From contig DDJI01000104.1 in NCBI GenBank assembly GCA_002338885.1, forward strand, positions 2,596 to 23,573: a DNA stretch of 20,978 bases, read 5' to 3'. Below, one piece after another: positions 16,255-20,978 of the stretch; the first letter of the stretch is position 1, and each line of letters begins with the position of its first letter. This DNA comes from Ruminococcus sp. UBA1828. GTDB lineage: Bacteria > Bacillota > Clostridia > Oscillospirales > Ruminococcaceae. The notes under the pieces are model-generated. The model was not told the DNA's origin. It made no database searches and saw only the letters and a list, made by a program, of their open reading frames with translations. The position numbers and the translations under genes were made by a program.

Positions 16255-18144
16255 TTACTCAAGCTCGAACGCGCCGGTGTAGAGCTGGTAGTACTGACCC
16301 TTCTGGGCCAAAAGCTCCTCGTGGCTTCCGCGCTCGATGATTCTTCCGTGATCCAAAACAATTATAACATCTGAGTTCTTGACGGTTGAAAGTCTGTGCG
16401 CTATTACGAACACCGTTCTTCCCACCATCAATGCGTCCATTCCGCGCTGAACTATAGCCTCGGTTCTTGTGTCTATGGAGCTTGTCGCCTCGTCAAGTAT
16501 CATGACCGGCGGGTCCGCAACCGCAACACGCGCGATTGAAAGGAGCTGGCGCTGACCCTGAGACAGGTTGGAGCCGTTTTGGGTGAGCATGGTGTTATAG
16601 CCGTCCGGCAGTCTTTCTATGAAGTCGTCCGCGCCTGCAAGCTGAGCCGCAGCCATGCACTCTTCGTCCGTCGCATCAAGCCTGCCGTAGCGGATGTTGT
16701 CCATAACCGTTCCGGTAAAGAGGTTTGTATCCTGCAAAACGATTCCTAAGGAGTGGCGCAGGTCGTCCTTTTTGATCTTGTTGATGTTTATGCCGTCGTA
16801 GCGGATCTTTCCGTCTGCGATGTCGTAGAAACGGTTGATGAGGTTCGTTATGGTGGTCTTGCCCGCACCCGTAGCTCCTACAAATGCAACCTTCTGTCCC
16901 GGCTTAGCGTAAAGGGTGATGTTGTGCAAAACGGGCTTGTTCTTTTCATACTCGAAGTCCACGTCAAACATTCTCACGTCGCCCTGCAGCGGAACATACG
17001 TAACCGTTCCGTCAGCCGAGTGGGGATGCTTCCACGCCCACTGGTTTGTCCTCTCCTCGCACTCGGTCAGGTTTCCTTCGTGGTCGTATTTTGCGTTTAC
17101 AAGGGTTACATAGCCGTCGTCAACTTCGTGCTTTTCATCCATCAGCTCAAATATTCTTTCAGCACCCGCAATACCCATAACAACGGGGTTTATCTGGTGC
17201 GAAACCTGGTTGATGCTTCCGGTGAACTGCTTGGTTATGTTCAAGAACGGAACTACTATGCTTATAGACATTGCCGCGCCCGCTATGCTGAGGTTGGGAG
17301 CGTTGTTGATTAGGAGCAGTCCGCCCAAAATCGCAACTACAACGTAAAGGATGTTTCCTATGTTGTAAAGGAGGGGTCCTAAGGTGTTGGCGTACTTGTT
17401 TGCGCGGTTGGAGTCCTCAAAGAGCGCATTGTTGAGCTTGTCGAAGTCCGCCTGCGCCCTTTCCTCGTGGCAGAACACCTTTACGACTTTCTGTCCGTTC
17501 ATTATCTCCTCGGCAAAGCCCTCGACTTTACCCAAGGATGTCTGCTGTCTGAAGAAGAATCTCGCCGAGCCGCCGCCTATCTTCTTGATGAACACCGTCA
17601 TGAGTATTACGCCGATTATAACTATAGCTGCCAGCGGCACGCTGAAGTAAATCATGATTACAAAGAGCGTCACAACCATAACCGCAGACATGAGTATCTG
17701 AGGGACACTTTGCGATATCATCTGGCGGAGGGTGTCTATATCGTTTGTGTAGTGGCTCATGATGTCGCCGTGGTCGTTTGTGTCAAAGTACTTTATCGGG
17801 AGCTTTTGCATGTTTGAGAACATCTGCTCTCTGAGCTTTGCAAGCGTTCCCTGTGTGATGACAGCCATCATCTGCGAGAAAGCAAAGTCCGCAATCAGCG
17901 ATATCACGTAAAATCCCGCAAGCAGCGCAACTGCGCCGATTATCCTCGGCGAAACGTCCGCCCATGCGCCGTTAGCCTCTTCTATCATCTCGATGATGTT
18001 CTGCATGAATATCGAGGGGATACTTCTCACTACCGCGTTAAATATTATCAGCACGAAGGACAGAGGGAGCAGCACGGGATAGTAGCGGAACATCTGCCTG
18101 TAGAGCCTGAGCAAAAGGCCGAGCTTTGATTTAGTTTGCTGCAT
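16255..18144 (-). CDS. ABC exporter subunit with intact catalytic site (consensus half)
   Basis: One half of a heterodimeric type IV ABC exporter, pumping drugs, lipids or peptides from the cytoplasm; the substrate is not evident. The 629 residues have a six-helix membrane domain (about 22-315) and an ATPase domain: Walker A GATGAGKT (423-430), Q-loop Gln471, signature LSQGQ (527-531), Walker B VMILDE (547-552) with catalytic Glu552, and switch His583. A polar insert (about 345-388, including VTLVNAKYDHEGNL and WAWKHPH) precedes the ATPase, as in other clostridial members. I start at the ATG at 18144 (AGGTGG about 9 bases before). It overlaps the partner gene by 14 bases, so translation is coupled. 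An open frame reaches 18264 but lies inside the partner gene. Confidence 0.93.
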   Translation of the reverse strand: MQQTKSKLGLLLRLYRQMFRYYPVLLPLSFVLIIFNAVVRSIPSIFMQNIIEMIEEANGAWADVSPRIIGAVALLAGFYVISLIADFAFSQMMAVITQGTLAKLREQMFSNMQKLPIKYFDTNDHGDIMSHYTNDIDTLRQMISQSVPQILMSAVMVVTLFVIMIYFSVPLAAIVIIGVILMTVFIKKIGGGSARFFFRQQTSLGKVEGFAEEIMNGQKVVKVFCHEERAQADFDKLNNALFEDSNRANKYANTLGPLLYNIGNILYVVVAILGGLLLINNAPNLSIAGAAMSISIVVPFLNITKQFTGSINQVSHQINPVVMGIAGAERIFELMDEKHEVDDGYVTLVNAKYDHEGNLTECEERTNQWAWKHPHSADGTVTYVPLQGDVRMFDVDFEYEKNKPVLHNITLYAKPGQKVAFVGATGAGKTTITNLINRFYDIADGKIRYDGININKIKKDDLRHSLGIVLQDTNLFTGTVMDNIRYGRLDATDEECMAAAQLAGADDFIERLPDGYNTMLTQNGSNLSQGQRQLLSIARVAVADPPVMILDEATSSIDTRTEAIVQRGMDALMVGRTVFVIAHRLSTVKNSDVIIVLDHGRIIERGSHEELLAQKGQYYQLYTGAFELE

Positions 18145-19900
18145 TTTCACCCGCCACCTTTCTGTCAGATTCTGCTTTGTTCTGAGAAATGTAGATTTCT
18201 CTGTAGATGTCGTTGGTTTTAAGCAGCTCTTCGTGAGTTCCGAATGCCGCAATCTTTCCCGCATCCATTACTATAATCCTGTCCGCGTCCTCTACGGAGG
18301 CGGTTCTTTGAGCTATGATTATCTTTGTGGTGTCGGGGATGTATGTGCGCATGGCGGCTCTTATCTTGGCGTCGGTCTTGGTGTCAACCGCGCTTGTGGA
18401 GTCGTCTAAGATGAGTATCTTGGGGTTCTTTAAGAGCGCTCTTGCTATGCAGAGCCTCTGCTTCTGTCCGCCGGACACGTTTGCCCCGCCCTGCTCGATG
18501 TATGTGTCGTACTTCTTGGGGAAGGTCTCGACAAACTCATCTGCGCATGCGAGCTTGCACGCGTGAATTATCTCTTCGTCCGTCGCGTTTTCATTTCCCC
18601 AGCGCAGGTTTTCCTTTATCGTTCCGGAGAACAAAAGGTTTTTCTGCAAAACAACCGCGACGTTGTTGCGGAGCGTTTCGAGGTCGTACTTTCTTACGTC
18701 CACGCCGCCGACTAAAACTTCTCCCTCCGTCACGTCGTAAAGCCTTGAAATAAGCTGTATGAGCGACGACTTCGAGGAACCGGTTCCGCCTATTATTCCT
18801 ATGGTTTCGCCCGATTTTATGTGCAGGTCTATGTCCTCAAGCGCAAACTTCTTCGCTTTCTTTGAGTACTTGAAGCTGACGTGGTTGAAGTCTATGGAGC
18901 CGTCCTTTATGTCATATATCGGGTTCTCGGGGTTGGTAAGAGTGGTCTGCTCGGTCAAAACCTCGCACACACGCTTTGCCGACTCGTCCGCCATGGTTAT
19001 CATGACGAATATCATCGAGAGCATCATAAGGCTTGAGAGCATCATGAAGCTGTAGGTCAAAAGCGCCGAGATCTGTCCTACGTCTAAGGCCATGCGGTTT
19101 GTGGTGATTATCAGGTATGAGCCGAAGGTGAGGGTGAACACCATTACAGCGTAAAGGCAGAACTGCATGAGCGGGCCGTTTAAAGCCACTATTCTCTCCG
19201 CAACGGTGAAGTCGCGGCATACGTCCTGAGCCGCAGCGTCGAACTTCTTTTGCTCGTAGTCCTCACGCACAAAGCTCTTTACAACTCTTATGCCCTTGAC
19301 GTTCTCCTGAATGGAGTTGTTTAAGGTGTCGTACTTTTTGAAAACTCTTCTGAAGCGGGGCATTGCAAGCTTTGATACCACGTACAGTCCCACGCCTAAA
19401 ATCGGCACTACAAAGACAAATATCCATGCCATCTTTCCGCCCATCACAAACGCCATTATAAAGGAGAAAATCAGCATGAGCGGGGAACGTATGGCGGTTC
19501 TTATTATCATCATGTACGCCATCTGGATGTTTGAAATGTCGGTTGTAAGCCTCGTCACCAAAGACGATGTGGAGAATTTGTCGATGTTCTCAAACGAAAA
19601 TGCCTGAATCCTTTCAAAGACGTCGTGCCGCAGGTTTTTTGCAAGTCCGCAGGATGCGTCCGAGCATGTAAACGCTGCTAAAGTTCCGAACAGCAGCGAC
19701 AAAAGCGCCATCACGGCAAGAAGCACGCCTGAGCGGAGTATGTATCCCATCTCGGCGTCGCCTGCTTGTATGGTGTTTACAAGGTCTGCAATGATAAAGG
19801 GAATAATGCAGTCCAAAACCACTTCAAAGATTACGAATATCGGCGTAATGAGCGCGGGTTTTTTGTATTCGCGGACGCTCTTAGCCAATGTCTTGAGCAT
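18131..19900 (-). CDS. ABC exporter subunit with degenerate catalytic site
   Basis: Partner half of the exporter. The 589 residues have six membrane helices (about 15-310) and an ATPase domain: Walker A GGTGSSKS (371-378), Q-loop Gln419, signature VSGGQ (475-479), and Walker B ILILDD (495-500) with Asp500 where Glu is catalytic. Gln531 (IAQRT) replaces the switch His. These two changes are the known mark of the non-hydrolysing site in asymmetric exporters such as BmrCD and TM287/288. The active site would combine this protein's VSGGQ with the Walker motifs of the downstream protein. The start follows AAAGGATAG by 7 bases. A near-consensus promoter lies directly upstream. Such pairs are often beside a MarR-type regulator gene; none is seen here. 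Confidence 0.94.
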   Translation of the reverse strand: MLKTLAKSVREYKKPALITPIFVIFEVVLDCIIPFIIADLVNTIQAGDAEMGYILRSGVLLAVMALLSLLFGTLAAFTCSDASCGLAKNLRHDVFERIQAFSFENIDKFSTSSLVTRLTTDISNIQMAYMMIIRTAIRSPLMLIFSFIMAFVMGGKMAWIFVFVVPILGVGLYVVSKLAMPRFRRVFKKYDTLNNSIQENVKGIRVVKSFVREDYEQKKFDAAAQDVCRDFTVAERIVALNGPLMQFCLYAVMVFTLTFGSYLIITTNRMALDVGQISALLTYSFMMLSSLMMLSMIFVMITMADESAKRVCEVLTEQTTLTNPENPIYDIKDGSIDFNHVSFKYSKKAKKFALEDIDLHIKSGETIGIIGGTGSSKSSLIQLISRLYDVTEGEVLVGGVDVRKYDLETLRNNVAVVLQKNLLFSGTIKENLRWGNENATDEEIIHACKLACADEFVETFPKKYDTYIEQGGANVSGGQKQRLCIARALLKNPKILILDDSTSAVDTKTDAKIRAAMRTYIPDTTKIIIAQRTASVEDADRIIVMDAGKIAAFGTHEELLKTNDIYREIYISQNKAESDRKVAGENAAN

Positions 19901-19921
19901 ACTTACACTATCCTTTCATAT

Positions 19922-19939
19922 TTAATTAACTACTTAACT
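19922..19939. promoter_or_regulatory. Possible operator at the exporter operon start
   Basis: TTAACT occurs twice (19926-19931, 19934-19939), 8 bases apart, next to the palindrome TTAATTAA (19922-19929). They fall within about 20 bases after the predicted transcription start, a usual place for a repressor. No regulator gene is adjacent, so this is tentative. Confidence 0.3.
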
Positions 19940-19948
19940 TACTCGTAT

Positions 19949-19977
19949 ATTTTACAACGATCCACCCGCAATGTCAA
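19949..19977 (-). promoter_or_regulatory. Sigma-A promoter of the ABC exporter operon
   Basis: On the minus strand a perfect TTGACA (19977-19972) and TAAAAT (19954-19949) are 17 bases apart. Predicted start is near 19942, about 42 bases before the first ABC gene. Confidence 0.75.
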
Positions 19978-20032
19978 GGAAAAAATTCTTCTAAATTACC
20001 CTCGATATTTAGCTAAGATGTAGATTTCACGC

Positions 20033-20061
20033 TTGTATTTTCCCCGCGAATGTGACATAAT
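20033..20061 (+). promoter_or_regulatory. Candidate promoter for the GtrA gene
   Basis: CATAAT (20056-20061) has a TG one base upstream (extended -10). TTGTAT, 17 bases before, is a weak -35. The leader holds a hairpin AGGCGT/ACGCCT just after the predicted start. Confidence 0.5.
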
Positions 20062-20109
20062 AGGCGTTGCAGGCACAGACGCCTGACCATATAAAAAAGG
20101 AGGAATCAC

Positions 20110-20733
20110 ATGAGACGCGAAAACAACCCGCAAGGCAGGAATAATCCGGACGTCATGAACGGCCCGAACGGCGGAAACGACAGCGAAAACGTCGAAAACG
20201 TCGAAAACGGCGAAATCGGCATAGCTAAAAAGCTCGCGGCGGCGCTTAAAAACCGCGAATCGCCCGTGAGCATCGCAAAAATGCTGCTCGGCGAAAAGCC
20301 GGTGCGTTACTTCATATCCTCCGTTATCGCCTTCATAGTCGATTATGCGGTGCTGCTCGCCCTTGAATATGCGCTCTCGGGTGTTCCGGCAGCCATGGAA
20401 ATCGCGGCGGTCGCGGCTTTTTTGTGCAGCTCTCAGCTAAACTTTCACATAAACCGCCTGTGGGTCTTTCGCTCGACAAAGGGCGCGCTTGCGCAGATGG
20501 GCGGGTACTACGGACTTGCGGCGTTCAGCTTTGTGATAAAGACCTTTGTCATACTTGAAATACTCGTGCGGCTGCTTCACATACCCACATGGATATCAAA
20601 GCCCATCGCCGAGGCTGTGATGTTCGTCTTTAACTATTTCGTGCAAAAAAAGCTGATCTTTCGCATACGTCGGGGAAAAAATACTTCCCGAAACAGCGGC
20701 ACGGATATTACGGACGAGAATATAAAGAAGTAA
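20110..20733 (+). CDS. GtrA-family membrane protein
   Basis: GtrA-like proteins are small four-helix membrane proteins thought to help move lipid-linked sugars during glycosylation of surface polymers. The 207 residues have a long polar N-terminus (1-62) rich in Asn, Gly and Glu with a SENVENVENGE repeat. Four helices follow at about 66-88, 96-115, 131-155 and 163-182. Family motifs are RYFISSVIAFIVDYAVLL, LNFHINRLWVFR and FNYFVQKKLIFR. A strong ribosome site (AAGGAGG) precedes the ATG. The ~60-residue polar extension is unusual for a family often about 130-150 long. The sugar nucleotidyltransferase gene downstream fits a role in cell-surface glycans. Confidence 0.9.
   Translation: MRRENNPQGRNNPDVMNGPNGGNDSENVENVENGEIGIAKKLAAALKNRESPVSIAKMLLGEKPVRYFISSVIAFIVDYAVLLALEYALSGVPAAMEIAAVAAFLCSSQLNFHINRLWVFRSTKGALAQMGGYYGLAAFSFVIKTFVILEILVRLLHIPTWISKPIAEAVMFVFNYFVQKKLIFRIRRGKNTSRNSGTDITDENIKK
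20184..20220 (+). repeat. 9-base tandem repeat in the GtrA N-terminus
   Basis: GAAAACGTC occurs twice, followed by GAAAACGGC and GAAATCGGC. It encodes ENVENVENGEIG. The unit is a multiple of three, so copy-number change would lengthen or shorten the polar N-terminus without a frameshift. Confidence 0.6.
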
Positions 20734-20799
20734 ATATACGCAGAGTATTCAGTATGCGGATACTCGGGCGCAAATTTTAGCGCAAAGCTTTCCGTGTGA

Positions 20800-20828
20800 T
20801 TGACATATTAAAGAAGATAAATTATTAT
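20800..20828 (+). promoter_or_regulatory. Sigma-A promoter for the nucleotidyltransferase gene
   Basis: A perfect TTGACA (20800-20805) and TATTAT (20823-20828) are 17 bases apart, predicting a start about 30 bases before the gene. A separate promoter means the gene need not depend on the GtrA transcript, for which I see no clear terminator. Confidence 0.7.
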
Positions 20829-20866
20829 TGTATTGATATAAACCTGATTTAAAGGGAGATGTTTTT

Positions 20867-20978
20867 ATGAAAACTACGCTTTTGGTATTGGCTGCCGGAC
20901 TCGGCTCGCGCTTCGGCGGGGATAAGCAGATATCCCACGTAGGACCGCAGGGCGAGATATTGATGGAGTACTCCATTC
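20867..20978 (+). CDS. Sugar nucleotidyltransferase (N-terminus only, cut by window end)
   Basis: Only 37 codons are visible. They read MKTTLLVLAAGLGSRFGGDK and go on through GPQGEILMEYSI. LAAGxGSRFGGxKQ is the nucleotide-binding loop of the NTP-transferase family, which joins a nucleotide to a sugar phosphate to make NDP-sugars. The GPxGE-x3-DYSI-like block after it is typical of the clostridial members of about 300 residues. GGGAG lies about 9 bases before the ATG. The exact sugar cannot be told from this part. Confidence 0.85.
   Translation, partial: MKTTLLVLAAGLGSRFGGDKQISHVGPQGEILMEYSI

Noticed and set aside
18145..18264. 40-residue N-terminal extension of the second ABC gene
   Set aside because: It lies wholly inside the first ABC gene and lacks a ribosome site; the ATG at 18144 has one.

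Overview
This window is the chromosomal replication-origin region of a Firmicute, most likely an uncultured member of class Clostridia. The evidence is the classic gene order mnmE-jag-yidC-yidD-rnpA-rpmH (all minus strand) facing dnaA-dnaN-yaaA-recF-remB-gyrB-(membrane protein)-gyrA (all plus strand). Supporting signs are Gram-positive style Shine-Dalgarno sites (AAGGAGG), a YidC without a lipoprotein signal, a RemB (DUF370) gene, and a heterodimeric ABC exporter and GtrA protein of clostridial type. No tRNA, rRNA, CRISPR array, insertion sequence or prophage was seen.

Layout. Positions 1-4552 (minus) carry tRNA modification (MnmE, cut by the window edge), RNA binding (Jag/KhpB), membrane insertion (YidC, YidD), RNase P protein and ribosomal protein L34. 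L34 is driven by a near-perfect sigma-A promoter. Positions 4553-5021 are the dnaA upstream region. Positions 5022-6383 are dnaA. Positions 6384-7163 are a 780-base gene-free segment that I read as oriC. Positions 7164-15288 hold clamp, recombination and gyrase genes in one dense directional block, closed by a strong terminator. Positions 15446-19900 (minus) hold an unknown glycine-zipper protein and a two-gene ABC exporter with its own promoter. Positions 20110-20978 (plus) hold a GtrA-family membrane protein and the start of a sugar-nucleotidyltransferase.

The most interesting signal is in oriC. Canonical DnaA boxes (TTATCCACA) are absent. Instead TTCGACA occurs six times in about 530 bases: four same-direction copies at 10/16/10-base spacing, plus two full TTTTCGACA sites. 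The last site is followed by a short GC-rich spacer, a run of CTA triplets (DnaA-trio-like) and an AT-rich tract just before dnaN. This is the layout of the basal unwinding system known from Bacillus, with an altered box. The DnaA encoded here differs from the family at several DNA-recognition positions in domain IV (Asn for the usual Asp, Ser for Thr, one Gly deleted), so protein and box may have changed together. A decayed 25-base tandem repeat lies between the dnaA stop and these boxes.

Other points of note are a parS-like 16-mer in the rnpA-yidD gap, drug-site substitutions in both gyrase subunits (GyrA Ala83, GyrB Trp at the Lys447 position), a large external insertion and a C-terminal repeat in YidC, and an unnamed two-helix membrane protein between gyrB and gyrA.
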